Assembly: GCA_013127575.1 (NCBI GenBank)
Contig: CP053418.1
Coordinates: 1,736,001 to 1,800,000 of the forward strand
Direction of reading: 5' to 3'
From: Ramlibacter terrae
GTDB lineage: Bacteria; Pseudomonadota; Gammaproteobacteria; Burkholderiales; Burkholderiaceae_C
DNA: 64,000 bases
The notes under the pieces are model-generated. The model had not been told where the DNA came from. It did no database searches and worked only from the letters and a program-made list of their open reading frames with translations. Of this stretch, positions 36,864 through 49,452 are shown piece by piece. The position numbers and the translations under genes were made by a program. Positions within the stretch are counted from its first letter, which is position 1. Each line of letters begins with the position of its first letter.

Positions 36864-37143
36864 GCGTCGGGGGCGTGCCCCTGGCCGATCAGCGTGCTTT
36901 CCTCCGCCATCATGGTCGAGCGGGGCGGGTTGCGCGTGTGGCGGTACTTCCACCAGCGCGGCACCATGAACAGCGCGCCGATCGCCAGCCCGGCCGCGAA
37001 CGTGGCCAGCACCACCAGCACCAGCGGCGCCGTCCAGCGCGTGCCGAAGAAGAAGTGGACGGTGACGTCCTGCTGGTTGTTCAGCGCAAAGGCGAACAGC
37101 GTAAAAAAATGGCTGCCTTGAGCAGCCATGCGAGATATTTCAT
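36848..37143 (-). CDS. lapA: LPS assembly protein LapA (DUF1049)
   Basis: Small inner-membrane protein of about 98 residues: MKYLAWLLKAAIFFTLFAFA, NNQQDVTVHFFFG, then a second helix LVVLATFAAGLAIGALFMVP. This is the LapA/DUF1049 pattern, and the next gene is lapB. The start at ATG 37143 needs one extra T in a run of seven (near 37112), a homopolymer error rather than a CCWGG one; without it the gene looks truncated at its N-terminus. Confidence 0.88.
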
Positions 37144-37176
37144 TGGGCTCCCCGGTCGAGGGGAATTGTAGGACCG

Positions 37177-37491
37177 CTAGCGCTTGCCGCCTTGCGCCTC
37201 GATTTCGGCCGTCCGCTGGTCGACCGCTTCGCGCAGGGCCTTGCCCGGCTTGAAGTGCGGCACGCGCTTTTCCGGGATGTGCACGCTTTCGCCCGAACGG
37301 GGATTGCGGCCCATGCGGGGCGGGCGGCGGTTGATCGAAAAGCTGCCGAAACCGCGGATCTCGATGCGGTGTCCGCGCACCAGGGCTTCGCTCATCGCGT
37401 CGAGGATCGTCTTGACGGCGTACTCGGCGTCGCGATGGGTGAGCTGGCTGAAGCGGGAGGCCAGTTCTTCTACGAGGTCGCTGCGTGTCAT
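37177..37491 (-). CDS. ihfB: Integration host factor beta subunit
   Basis: 104 residues, unbroken. HU/IHF family: [57 protein letters not shown] with the DNA-intercalating arm and Pro, and [13 protein letters not shown] is the heterodimeric DNA-bending protein. The usual neighbours rpsA (upstream) and lapA (downstream) are present. Confidence 0.96.
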   Translation of the reverse strand: MTRSDLVEELASRFSQLTHRDAEYAVKTILDAMSEALVRGHRIEIRGFGSFSINRRPPRMGRNPRSGESVHIPEKRVPHFKPGKALREAVDQRTAEIEAQGGKR

Positions 37492-37515
37492 GGGAACGTG
37501 CCACGGAAGCCTGTC

Positions 37516-37587
37516 ATCCCGGGCTCGGCCCGGGATCCACGCGGCCGGCGAACCGGCGCTGCGTGGATTGCGGGGCGAGCCCGCAAT
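37516..37587. repeat. REP-like palindrome pair
   Basis: ATCCCGGGC-TCG-GCCCGGGAT at 37516-37536 preceded by GTC, and ATTGCGGG/CCCGCAAT at 37567-37587 followed by GACA, in the gap between rpsA and ihfB. Both copies fit the dispersed family. Confidence 0.78.
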
Positions 37588-37608
37588 GACAGGGGACTCC
37601 TGCGGGCT

Positions 37609-39292
37609 TTACTTTTCGCTGTTGTCCAGCTTCGCGCGCAGCAGCGCGCCCAGCTGGTCGTGCCGGCGTTCTCGCGCGCGGACTGCTGGCTCAGGTTGGC
37701 CATGGCGCCTTGTTCGTCGACCATGTCCTTCTGCTTGATGGACAGCTGGATGTTGCGGGTCTTGCGATCCACGTTCACCACCACGGCCGTGACTTCGTCG
37801 CCTTCCTTGAGCACGTTGCGGGCATCTTCCACGCGGTCGCGGGAGATTTCCGAAGCACGCAGGTAGCCGAGGATGTCTTCGCCCAGGTCGATCTCGGCGC
37901 CCTTGGCGTCGACGGTCTTGACCTTGCCGGTGACGACCGAACCCTTGTCGTGCACCGAGCTGAAGGTCGCGAACGGGTCGCCATCCAGCTGCTTGATGCC
38001 CGGGGAGATGCGCTCGCGGTCGACGTCCACGCCCAGGACGATGGCGTCCACTTCCTGGCCCTTCTTGTAGTTGCGAACCGCGGCTTCGCCGGTTTCGTTC
38101 CACGAGAGGTCGGACAGGTGCACCAGGCCGTCGATGCCGGCGGCCAGGCCGACGAACACGCCGAAGTCGGTGATCGACTTGATCGGGCCCTTGACGCGGT
38201 CGCCGCGCTTGGTGTTCTGCGCGAATTCCTGCCACGGGTTGGCCTTGCACTGCTTCATGCCCAGGCTGATGCGGCGCTTGTCTTCGTCGATCTCGAGGAC
38301 CATGACTTCGACTTCGTCACCCAGCGACACGACCTTGGACGGGGCCACGTTCTTGTTGGTCCAGTCCATTTCGGAAACGTGCACCAGGCCTTCGATGCCG
38401 GGTTCGAGTTCGACGAACGCGCCGTAGTCGGCGATGTTGGTGACCTTGCCGAACATGCGCGTGCCGTGCGGGTAGCGGCGGGACACGCCCAGCCACGGGT
38501 CGTCGCCCATCTGCTTCAGGCCCAGCGAGACGCGGTTCTTCTCGGTGTCGAACTTCAGGATCTTGGCGGTGATTTCTGGCCGGCCGTCACGACTTCGGAC
38601 GGGTGGCGGACGCGGCGCCAGGCCATGTCGGTGATGTGCAGCAGGCCGTCGATGCCGCCGAGGTCGACGAACGCGCCGTACTCGGTGATGTTCTTGACGA
38701 CGCCGCGGACGATGGAGCCTTCCTTCAGGGTTTCCATCAGCTTGGCGCGCTCTTCGCCCATCGACGCTTCGACAACGGCGCGGCGCGACAGCACCACGTT
38801 GTTGCGCTTGCGGTCCAGCTTGATGACCTTGAACTCGAGGGTCTTGTTCTCGTAGGGCGACAGGTCCTTGATGGGACGGGTGTCGATCAGCGAACCGGGC
38901 AGGAAGGCGCGGATGCCGTTGACCAGGACGGTCAGGCCGCCCTTGACCTTGCCGGTGGTGGTGCCGGTGACGAACTCGCCGGATTCCGGGGCCTTCTCGA
39001 GGCTCATCCGGGAAGCCAGGCGCTTGGCCTTGTCGCGCGACAGGATGGTGTCGCCGTAGCCGTTTTCCAGCGCGTCGATGGCCACGGAGACGAAATCGCC
39101 TTCCCGGACTTCGACTTCGCCCTGGTCGTTCTTGAATTCGTCGATGGGGATGTACGCCTCGGACTTGAGGCCGGCGTTCACGACGACGTGGTTGTGTTCG
39201 ACGCGGACGACTTCGGCGGTGATGACTTCACCGGCGCGCATCTCCTGCTTGGTCAACGATTCTTCGAACAGGGCGGCAAAAGATTCAGACAT
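37609..39292 (-). CDS. rpsA: 30S ribosomal protein S1
   Basis: About 561 residues with six S1 RNA-binding domains (first [20 protein letters not shown]; later repeats [59 protein letters not shown]). Essential for translation initiation on structured mRNAs. The frame breaks near 38577 (CCAGG lost a G) and 37660 (AGCCTGG lost a C), and near 38000 the usual SLGIKQ reads SPGIKQ. Disruption of this essential gene in a living cell is implausible, which argues that the breaks are consensus errors. Confidence 0.96.
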
Positions 39293-39454
39293 TCAGGTTC
39301 CTTGCTCGTCTACAGGTTTCCAGCCGCGAAATGGCGAAATTGCCGGGGCGGCTGTTGCTAGGACTGTGGACGGCGGTTGTGCGGGGGACCCGCGGTTAGG
39401 GTTGCGAAACCACACCGCCTGTGCGCTGGCGCGCGAGGGGGACGGTGCGGGCCT

Positions 39455-41476
39455 TCAGCCCTTCGCGTCGGCCGCGAAAGGCTGCTTTTCCTGCCACCAA
39501 CTGAGCACCGGGGCCACCGATTCTTCAACCGTCTGGCTGGAGTTGTCGGGAGGAGGGCATCCTGCGCAGGCTTCAGGGGCGCCACCGCGCGGGATGAATC
39601 GCGCAGGTCGCGCGCCTCGAGGTCGGCGCGAAGAGCGGGGAGTGTAGCCGAAATCCCCTTTGAAATCAACTGCTTATGCCTGCGCTCGGCGCGCTGGGCG
39701 GCGCTGGCCGTCAGGTACACCTTGAGCCCGGCGTCGGGGAAGATCACCGTGCCCATGTCGCGGCCGTCGGCGACCAGCCCGGGCAGCTTGCGGAAGCTCT
39801 GCTGCAGCGCGACCAGCGCCGTCCGCACGGCGGGCAGCGACGAGACGCGCGAGGCGTTCATGCCCGCTTCCTCGCTGCGGATCGCGTCGGTCACGTCTTC
39901 GCCGGCCAGCAGCACGCGGTCGCCGGTGAAGACGATCGGCAGCGTCTCGGCCATCTTCGCGATGCTGTGCTCGTGGGCCACGTCGAAAGGCAGGTTGGCC
40001 CGCACGGTGGCCGGCCCGTGATGCGGTACAGCGCCCCCGAGTCGAGGTAGTGGTAGCCGAGGCGGCGCGCCACTTCGGAAGCGAGGGTGCCCTTGCCCGA
40101 GGCCGTGGGGCCGTCGACGCAGATGACGGGGATGTGCGGTGCGGAAGTGCGTGCCACCGAGAACAGGGTTTCGAAGTAATCCGGGAAGGTCTTGGCCACG
40201 CACTTCGGGTCGAGGATGCGCACGTGCGCGCCGGCGAAGTTGAAGGCGGCGAGCGAGAAGCACATCGCCATGCGGTGGTCGTCGTAGGTGGCGATGGCGG
40301 CGGCCTGCCAGTCGGCGGGCGGCGTGATGCGCAGCGCGTCGGCGCTCTCGTCCACCTGCGCGCCGAGCTTGCGCAGTTCGGTGGCCATGGCCGCGAGGCG
40401 GTCGGTTTCCTTCACGCGCCAGCTGGCGATGTTGCGCAGCGTGGACGGGCCGTCGGCGAACAGCGCCATCACGGCGAGCGTCATCGCCGCGTCGGGGATG
40501 TGGTTGCAGTCGAGGTCGATGGCCCGCAGCGGCCAGGCGCCGCGCGCAACCTGCAGCCAGTTGGGGCCGCTTTCGACCTTGGCGCCCATGGCTTGCGCGG
40601 CTTCGACGAAACGGATGTCGCCCCGGATCGAATCGGCGCCGACGCCTTCGATGCGCAGCGGATGCGCAGCGGCGGCGGCGAGCGCCCCGAGCGCGACGAA
40701 GTAGCTGGCGGAGGAGGCGTCGGCTTCCACGTGCAGCTCGCCGGGCGAGCGGTAGCGGCTGCCGGCGGGGATGGTGAAGCGCTTCCAGCCGTCGTTCGCC
40801 ACATCGATGCCGAAGCGCTGCAGCAGGTTGAGCGTGATCGCGATGTAGGGGCGCGAGATCAGCTCGCCGACCACCTCGATCACGATGTCGCGGGTGGCGA
40901 CAAGGGGCAGGGCGAGGAGCAGGGCGGTGAGGAACTGGCTGGAGACGTCGCCGCGGACTGGATCGGGGCGTCGAGCTTCAGCGCGGTGGCCGGATGGACG
41001 CGCAGCGGCGGGTAGCCTTCGGTACCGAGGTAGTCGATGCGGCAACCGAGCTGGCGCAGCGCATCGACGAGGTCGCCGATGGGCCGCTCGTGCATGCGCG
41101 GCACGCCGCTCAATTCGTAGTCGCCGCCCATCAGCGCCAAGGCTGCGGTGAGCGGACGCATGGCGGTGCCGGCGTTGCCGAGGAAGAGGCGCTTCGCGGA
41201 ACCCTCGTCATTTCCGCGAAGGCGGGAATCCAGCGCTCCCATCCCCGTGATCTCCACCGCCGTGCCCCGATGCACCACGCTGCACCCGAGCGCCCGCAGC
41301 GCATCCAGCATCACGCGCGTGTCGTCGGAATCCAGCAGGTCGTGCAGCACCGTCGTGCCTTCGCACAGCGCGGCCAGCAGCAGCACGCGGTTCGAGATGC
41401 TCTTGGAGCCGGGCAGGCGCACGGTGCCGCGGGCCTCCTCCAGCGGGGGCAGGTCGAGGAAGGCGCTCGTGAACAT
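39455..41476 (-). CDS. aroA-cmk: Bifunctional EPSP synthase / cytidylate kinase
   Basis: Fusion of about 675 residues. AroA (residues 1-445) makes 5-enolpyruvylshikimate 3-phosphate: [88 protein letters not shown]. Cmk (residues 450-675) phosphorylates CMP/d[50 protein letters not shown]. The two are in one frame through [17 protein letters not shown], as known in Comamonadaceae. The segment [10 protein letters not shown] inside AroA is the translation of a REP-like repeat. The frame breaks near 40962, 40020 and 39550, all CCWGG. Confidence 0.93.
41207..41233. repeat. REP-like palindrome inside aroA
   Basis: GTCATTTCCGCGAAGGCGGG followed by AATCCAG, a complete member of the dispersed family with one stem mismatch, lies in frame in the aroA coding sequence between the strands ending VEITGMG and the LFLGNAG motif. 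Read on the minus strand it encodes LDSRLRGND. Confidence 0.85.
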
Positions 41477-41503
41477 GCTTGCTTCGCGGCCGCGCGGCCG
41501 GCC

Positions 41504-42380
41504 CTACTTCTTCTGGCCCATGCGCCAGCCGGCGCGGCTCTGGCTGGCGCCGGCGATCATGGCTTCGAGTTCGTCGGCCTTGCCGTCCTCGACCAGCTGC
41601 AGCATGTTGTGCATGGCGCGCTGGAACACCTTCGACTGCTCGACCAGCTCGTGCTTGTTGGCCAGCAGGATGTCGCGCCAGACTTTCGGGTCGGCGGCGG
41701 CGATGCGCGTGAAGTCGCGGAAGCCCGGGCCGGCGAGGCCCAGAAAATCTGGCCGCGCGTCTGCGTCGTGATGCCGTGCATCAGCGCGAACGCCATCAGG
41801 TGCGGCAGGTGGCTGACGGCGGCGAAGGCGGCGTCGTGCGAGTCGGGCGCCATCTGCTGCACGTGGCAGCCCAGCGCCGTCCAGAGGTCGTTGGCCTTCT
41901 TCAGGTGGCCGACACGGGTGCGCTCGATGGGCGTCAGGATGACCTGCTTGCCGTGGTACAGGTCGGCGTCGGCGTGCTCCACGCCCGACACCTCCTTGCC
42001 CGTGATCGGGTGGCAGGGGACGAAGCAGCCGATGTTGTCGCGCAGCACGCGGCGGGCGGCGTCGACGACATCGCGCTTGGTCGAGCCGACGTCCATGATC
42101 AGCATGTTGCTGGTGATCAGGTGGCGGATCGCCTTGAACGTGGCTTCCGTGGCGGACACCGGCACGGCCAGCAGCACGATGTCGGCGCCGGAGACGGCCA
42201 GCAGCGCGGAGGGCGCCTCGACGTCGATCACGCCCATCTGCATCGCGCGCTGCGTGGTGGAGGGCGACTTGCTGTAGCCGACCACGCGCTTGACCGGCCG
42301 GCGCGCTTCATGGCGAGCGCGAACGACCCGCCCATCAGGCCGCACCCGATCAATCCCAGCTGCTCGAACATCGCGGCCAT
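41504..42380 (-). CDS. tyrA: Prephenate dehydrogenase family protein TyrA
   Basis: NAD(P)-dependent oxidative decarboxylase of prephenate or arogenate in tyrosine synthesis, about 293 residues. Rossmann start LGLIGCGLMGGSFALAMKRA, LLAVPVSATEATFKAI, DVGSTKRDVVDAA, PCHPITGKEVSGVEHADADL, HDAAFAAVSHLPHLMAFAL. ATG 42380 is the natural start. Between pheA (9 bases upstream) and aroA-cmk (27 bases downstream). The frame breaks near 42300 (GGCCTGGTC) and 41745 (TTCCTGGGC). Confidence 0.93.
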
Positions 42381-42389
42381 TGGTACTCT

Positions 42390-43472
42390 TTACTCTCCGA
42401 GGGGGTAGGTGCCCAGCACCTTGTAGAAGGCGCAGAGCGCCTGCAGGTCCGCGAGCGCGGCGCGCATGGCCGGCTGCGCGGGGTGGCCCTGCAGGTCGAT
42501 GTAGAAATAGTATTCCCACTGGCCCGAGCGTGCCGGGCGCGACTCGAAGCGGGTCATGGAGACGCCGTGCTGCTTGAGCGGCACCAGGATGTCGTGCACC
42601 GCGCCCGGGCGGTTCGGCACCGAGACGATCAGGCTGACGCAGTCCTTGCCCGAGGCTTCCGGCGCCTGCAGCGTCTGCGGCAGGCAGACGATGGCGAAGC
42701 GCGTGCGGTTGAAGGCGTCGTCTGGATCGCATGGGCGGCGATGTGCAGGCCGAACTGGGTGGCGGCCCGGTCGCTGGCGATGCCGGCCCACGCCGGGTTC
42801 TCGGACGCGAGGCGCGCGCCCTCGGCATTGCTGGAGACGGCGCGCCGCTCGACGTCGGGCAGGTGCGCGTTGAGCCAGCCCCGGCACTGCGCCAGCGCCT
42901 GCGGGTGGGCCAGCACGACCTCGATGCCTTCCAGCGAATTCGACTTGCGCAGCAGGTTGTGGCGCACCAGCAGGCTGGTTTCGCCCACGATGTGCAGCGG
43001 CGTGTTGAGGAACAGGTCGAGCGAGCGGGCCACCACGCCTTCGGTGGAGTTCTCCACCGGCACGACGCCGAACTGCGCGCTGCCGCCGGCGGTGGCGCGG
43101 AACACCTCGTCGATGCTGACGCAGGGCACGTGCTCGATGCTGGAGCCGAAGAACTGCAGCGCCGCCTGTTCGCTGAAGGTGCCGGCGGGGCCGAGGTAGG
43201 CCACGCGCTGCGGCGCTTCGAGCGCGCGGCAGGCCGACATCACCTCGCGCCAGATGTTGGCGACGTTGTTGGCCTTGAGCGGGCCCGCGTTGGCTTCCTG
43301 CAGCCCGTTGATCACCTGCGCCTCGCGCTCCGGGCGGAACACGGGTGAACCTTCGGCGCGCTTGAGTTCGCCGACCTCGTTGGCCGAGGGCGGCGCGCCG
43401 ATTGAGCAGCGCCAGCAGTTCGCGGTCGACCGCGTCGATGCTGGTGCGAAGCTCGGAGAGGGTCTTGGCCAT
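42390..43472 (-). CDS. pheA: Bifunctional chorismate mutase / prephenate dehydratase
   Basis: P-protein of about 362 residues for phenylalanine synthesis. Chorismate mutase (1-90): LSELRTSIDAVDRELLALLN, FRPEREAQVINGL. Prephenate dehydratase (95-275): AYLGPAGTFSEQAALQFFG, VPVENSTEGVVARSLDLFL. C-terminal ACT domain for Phe feedback: IVSVPNRPGAVHDILVPLK, TRFESRPARSGQWEYYFYID. The frame breaks near 43400 (extra C within CCTGG) and 42722 (ATCCAGGAC). Upstream, where gyrA-serC-pheA is usual, serC is absent. Confidence 0.94.
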   Translation of the reverse strand: MAKTLSELRTSIDAVDRELLALLNRRAALGQRGRRTQARRRFTRVPPGARGAGDQRAAGSQRGPAQGQQRRQHLARGDVGLPRARSAAARGLPRPRRHLQRTGGAAVLRLQHRARALRQHRRGVPRHRRRQRAVRRRAGGELHRRRGGPLARPVPQHAAAHRGRNQPAGAPQPAAQVEFAGRHRGRAGPPAGAGAVPGLAQRAPARRRAARRLQQCRGRAPRVREPGVGRHRQRPGRHPVRPAHRRPCDPDDAFNRTRFAIVCLPQTLQAPEASGKDCVSLIVSVPNRPGAVHDILVPLKQHGVSMTRFESRPARSGQWEYYFYIDLQGHPAQPAMRAALADLQALCAFYKVLGTYPLGE

Positions 43473-43586
43473 GCGAAACAGGTGGGGAGAAAGGATTGGG
43501 CCCGGCGCCGCGGGCCCAATGGTTCAGAGACGTAACTATAGCGGACGAGGGGGCCGCTTCCTTGGAAATGCTGTCGTGCAAACCCT

Positions 43587-43704
43587 GTCATGCCGGGCCT
43601 GACCCGGCATCCACGGCGGCGCGCGGTCATGGATCCCGGGTCGAGCCCGGGATGACAGCCTCCGGCCCCGGGATGACAGCCTCCGGGCCCGGGATGACAG
43701 CCGG
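43587..43704. repeat. REP-like cluster with tandem half-units next to gyrA
   Basis: Two complete palindromes (ATGCCGGG/CCCGGCAT at 43590-43610 and ATCCCGGG/CCCGGGAT at 43633-43652, each followed or preceded by GTCAT/ATGAC) are followed by two more partial copies of the unit CCGGGATGACAGCCTCCGG with a period of 20-21 bases. The last copy touches the gyrA stop codon. This fills most of the 232-base gap between gyrA and pheA; nothing else is seen there. Confidence 0.75.
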
Positions 43705-46354
<2,650 letters not shown>

Positions 46355-46474
46355 TCGGAGGGAGCTGTCGCAGGCGCGGAGCCGGTCATTTTACGTTGCC
46401 GCCGGGCTGTGGCGAAGCGGCAACAACAAGCCGGTCTTGAGGTTTTGTCCTACGGTTCCCCGCTGGGCCACCAA

Positions 46475-46502
46475 TTGATTGTGTAAGTGCCTGTGGCACA
46501 AT
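46475..46502 (+). promoter_or_regulatory. Putative sigma-70 promoter of the OmpA-family gene
   Basis: TTGATT at 46475-46480, a 16-base spacer, and CACAAT at 46497-46502; the gene's ATG is 85 bases further on, preceded by a strong AAGAGGAGA ribosome site. Assigned by inspection only. Confidence 0.45.
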
Positions 46503-46586
46503 GACCCGGACGTATTCGGTGAATTGGTCACCTAAGACGTAGTCTTGACGCAGCGCAGCTGCGGCTTTTTCCCCAAGAGGAGAACC

Positions 46587-47271
46587 ATGAAGAAACTGAA
46601 TAAAGTGGCGCTGATGTTTGCCACCGCTGCGCTGGCTACCGCGGCTGGTGCCCAGACCCGTGTGATGGCTGCCGATGGTGGCACCCGTGTCGACAACTGG
46701 GTGAACGGCACTGGCGAGTACGTGTGGCGCAACGGCACCAACGAACTCTGCTGGCGCGATGCCAACTGGACGCCGGCCACCGCCGCCGTCGGCTGCGACG
46801 GCGCCCTGGTGCGTGCCGCTGCCCCCGCCCCGGCCCCCGCCGTCGTGCCGCCGCCCCCGGTTGCCCGCCCGGCCCCGGCCCCGGCTCCCGCCGCGCCCCC
46901 GGCTCCCCGGTCGCCAGCAAGGTCACGTACGCCGCTGACGCCTTCTTCGACTTCGACAAGTCCGTCCTGAAGCCGGAAGGCCGCGCCAAGCTCGACGACT
47001 GGTCAGCAAGATCCGGGCATCAGCCTGGAAGTGATCATCGCCGTCGGCCACACCGACAGCGTGGGCACCGATGCGTACAACCAGCGCCTGTCCGTGCGTC
47101 GTTCCGAAGCCGTGAAGGCCTACTACGGTCTCCAAGGGCATCGAGCGCAACCGCGTGTACACCGAAGGCAAGGGCGAGAAGCAGCCCGTCGCCGACAACC
47201 GCACCTCCGAAGGCCGCGCGAAGAACCGTCGCGTGGAAATCGAAGTGGTCGGTACCCGCGCCAACCGCTGA
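46587..47271 (+). CDS. OmpA-family peptidoglycan-binding outer-membrane protein
   Basis: About 229 residues. Signal peptide MKKLNKVALMFATAALATAAGA, a short Trp-rich segment (DNWVNGTGEYVWRNGTNELC) with two Cys, a Pro/Ala linker of about 35 residues, and a C-terminal OmpA domain (ADAFFDFDKSVLKPEGRAKL, VGHTDSVGTDAYNQRLSVRR with the Asp and Arg that hold diaminopimelate). It lacks the eight-stranded barrel of E. coli OmpA; proteins of this layout are abundant in Comamonadaceae. The frame breaks near 46907, 47003 and 47127. A strong terminator follows. Confidence 0.92.
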
Positions 47272-47295
47272 TACACCAGCGCGAAAAGCTGCACG

Positions 47296-47322
47296 AAAGG
47301 CCCCGCCCAGCGGGGCCTTTTT
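47296..47322 (+). terminator. Rho-independent terminator after the OmpA-family gene
   Basis: Perfect stem AAAGGCCCCG/CGGGGCCTTT with loop CCCAG, followed by TT; 25 bases after the stop codon. Confidence 0.9.
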
Positions 47323-47375
47323 GCATCTGGTGACCGGCTGAGCCATCGACAATAGGCCAGCCAAGAAACTTGAAC

Positions 47376-48081
47376 ATGACAGCAACAGACAACGTCGATC
47401 CCGCGGAGATCGCCAAGTTCTCCGAACTGGCGCATCGCTGGTGGGACCCCGACAGCGAATTCGCGCCGCTGCACCAGATCAACCCGCTGCGCCTGAACTG
47501 GATCGACAGCCAGGCCGTCCTGAAGGGCAAGCGGGTGGTCGACATCGGCTGCGGCGGCGGCATCCTCACGGACAGCATGGCCCGCCGCGGCGCCACCGTG
47601 GTCGGCGCCGACCTCTCGCGCAAGGCGCTGCGCGTGGCGCAGCTGCACGCGCTCGAGGCGGGCACGCAGAACGTCGAATACCGCGAGATCAGCGCGGAGG
47701 CGCTGGCGGCCGAAGAGCCCGCCGGCTTCGATGTCGTGACCTGCATGGAGATGCTGGAACACGTGCCCGACCAGGCTTCGATCGTGCGCGCGTGCGCCCA
47801 GCTGGTGAAGCCGGGCGGCTGGGTCTTCTTCTCGACGATCAACCGCAACCCGAAGAGCTTCCTGTTCGCCATCGTCGGCGCCGAGTACGTGCTCGACCTG
47901 CTGCCGCGCGGCACGCACGAATACCTCAAGTTCATCAAGCCGAGCGAACTCGCCGGCTGGTGCCGCATGGCCGGCCTGCAGCTGGAGCAGACGCGCGGCA
48001 TGGAATACAACCCCTTCACCCGGCGCTACTGGATGTCGACCGACACCAGCGTCAACTACGGCCGCGGCCAGGCGCCCGTGA
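47376..48081 (+). CDS. ubiG: Ubiquinone biosynthesis O-methyltransferase UbiG
   Basis: SAM-dependent methyltransferase for both O-methylation steps of ubiquinone synthesis, about 236 residues. SAM motif [78 protein letters not shown]. As written the frame runs straight on into gph. Near 48050, AACTACGGCC becomes AACTACCTGGCC if CCTGG is restored, which gives the C-terminus NYLAAARRP and a TGA at 48079 that overlaps the gph ATG. The apparent fusion is therefore judged false. Confidence 0.92.
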
Positions 48082-48745
48082 TGTTCCCCGAAGTCAAGGC
48101 GGTGCTGTTCGACCTGGACGGCACCCTGATCGACAGCGCCCCCGACCCGGGCGCCGCCGCCGACAAGATGCGCACCGACCGCGGCCTGCCGTCGCTGCCC
48201 TACGAGCTGTACCGCCCGATGGCGGGCGCCGGCGCCCGCGGCATGCTGGGCGTGGCCTTCGGCATGAAGCCGGACCACCCCGACTTCGCCGACATGCGCG
48301 AGGAGTTCTTCCGCAACTACGAGCGCTGCATGACCGAGCGCACGTACGTCTTCGAAGGCGTGGCCCAGCTCATCGCCTCGCTGGTGCAGCACGACGTGGC
48401 CTGGGGCGTGGTGACCAACAAGTCGATGCGCTTCGCGGCGCCGCTGACCAAGGGCATGCCGCTGTTCGCGTCGGCCCGTGCGGTCGTCGGCGGCGACTCG
48501 ACCCCGCATGCGAAGCCGCACCCGGCGCCGCTGTTCGAGGCAGCCCGCCGGTGGGCGTGAAGCCGATCGAGTGCATCTACGTCGGCGACGACGTGCGCGA
48601 CGTGCAGGCGGGGCGCGCAGCCGGCATGCCGACCGTGGCGGCCACCTATGGCTACATGGGCGCGACGGATGTCAATGAGTGGGGGGCGGATACGCGGATC
48701 GATACGCCGCTGGCGTTGCTGGGCCTGCTGAACTTCCGGCCTTAG
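48081..48745 (+). CDS. gph: Phosphoglycolate phosphatase-type HAD hydrolase
   Basis: HAD-superfamily phosphatase of about 222 residues. Motif [13 protein letters not shown] with the nucleophile Asp at the N-terminus, motif II region [10 protein letters not shown], motif [22 protein letters not shown]. Gph removes 2-phosphoglycolate from DNA repair or oxygenase activity; ubiG-gph order is common in this group. [11 protein letters not shown] probably reflects a CCTGG read as CCCGG (usual Leu, here Pro). One break near 48550. The end overlaps the convergent DUF218 gene. Confidence 0.92.
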
Positions 48746-49401
48746 CGCAAGCCGGGGCGCCGTCCAGCACTCTGGCCATCACGAGGGCGGCGGCACCGCC
48801 GATCTCCATCAGCGCGGGCGTCGCCGCCTTGAATCCCGCACGGCCCGGCCGCCAGTCCTGCAGCGTCAGCGGGGCGTTCTCCGGCAACGCCTGCTGCGCC
48901 GGCGCCGGGACCACGTCGAACCCCGCCAGGCTGAACGCCGTGCGCGCCCGCAGCATGTGGCGCACGTCGGTCACCAGCAGCACGTGCCGGATGCCCTGGC
49001 GCCCCCATTGGCACCAGGAGAAAGCGGCGTTCTCCTGCGTGTTCACCGACTCGGTCTCGATGCCGCTCGCCTCGATCCCGTACTGCTTGCGCAGGATGTC
49101 CTGCATCTTCTGGGACTCGGCGCGAAAGCCGCTGTCGCCCGTGCCTTTCCCGCTGATCAGGATCGGGAGGCCCGTGGCTCGGTGGAGCCTGGCGGCATCG
49201 TGGACGCGCGCGGTGCGCCCGCCCAGCACGAGGATCGCCTGCACCCGGCCGGTCGCCTGGTGGCTCCCGAGTCGCCCACCGGCTTCGACCAGCGCCACGG
49301 AAAGCCTGCGCGCCGGCTTGGGAGGCCAGCAGGATGGCGGCTGAAGCGCAGGCGAGCGCGAGGAGGGCGAGCAGGAGGAGGACGAGGCGGAATGGGGACA
49401 C
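48742..49401 (-). CDS. DUF218 (ElyC/SanA/YdcF-like) membrane-anchored protein
   Basis: About 220 residues. One N-terminal membrane helix (MSPFRLVLLLLALLALACAS), then the DUF218 core: VQAILVLGGRTARVHDAARL, ILISGKGTGDS, GIETESVNTQENAAFSWC, LLVTDVRHMLRARTAFSLAG. ElyC/SanA proteins affect envelope integrity; the biochemical activity is unclear. A break near 49318 joins the helix to the core. The end is uncertain: the core frame continues to 48672, but a TAA at 48742 lies back-to-back with the gph stop and is the more natural end after one more frame change near 48760. Confidence 0.78.
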   Translation of the reverse strand: MSPFRLVLLLLALLALACASAAILLASQAGAQAFRGAGRSRWATREPPGDRPGAGDPRAGRAHRARPRCRQAPPSHGPPDPDQRERHGRQRLSRRVPEDAGHPAQAVRDRGERHRDRVGEHAGERRFLLVPMGAPGHPARAAGDRRAPHAAGAHGVQPGGVRRGPGAGAAGVAGERPADAAGLAAGPCGIQGGDARADGDRRCRRPRDGQSAGRRPGLR

Positions 49402-49415
49402 CGGAAGCGAGGCCC

Positions 49416-49442
49416 TTGAAAAACGCGCGGGTGGCGTAAGAT
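49416..49442 (+). promoter_or_regulatory. Putative promoter of ssrA
   Basis: TTGAAA at 49416-49421 and TAAGAT at 49437-49442 with a 15-base spacer, ending 10 bases before the tmRNA 5' end. Assigned by inspection. Confidence 0.5.
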
Positions 49443-49452
49443 ACGTGTTTCT

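Noticed and set aside
43646..43704. The iterated 20-base units as a CRISPR array.
   Set aside because: There are no spacers of constant length; the units are abutting copies of half a REP-like palindrome.
47376..48560. A natural UbiG-Gph fusion protein.
   Set aside because: One restored CCTGG gives a normal UbiG terminus and an overlapping gph start.
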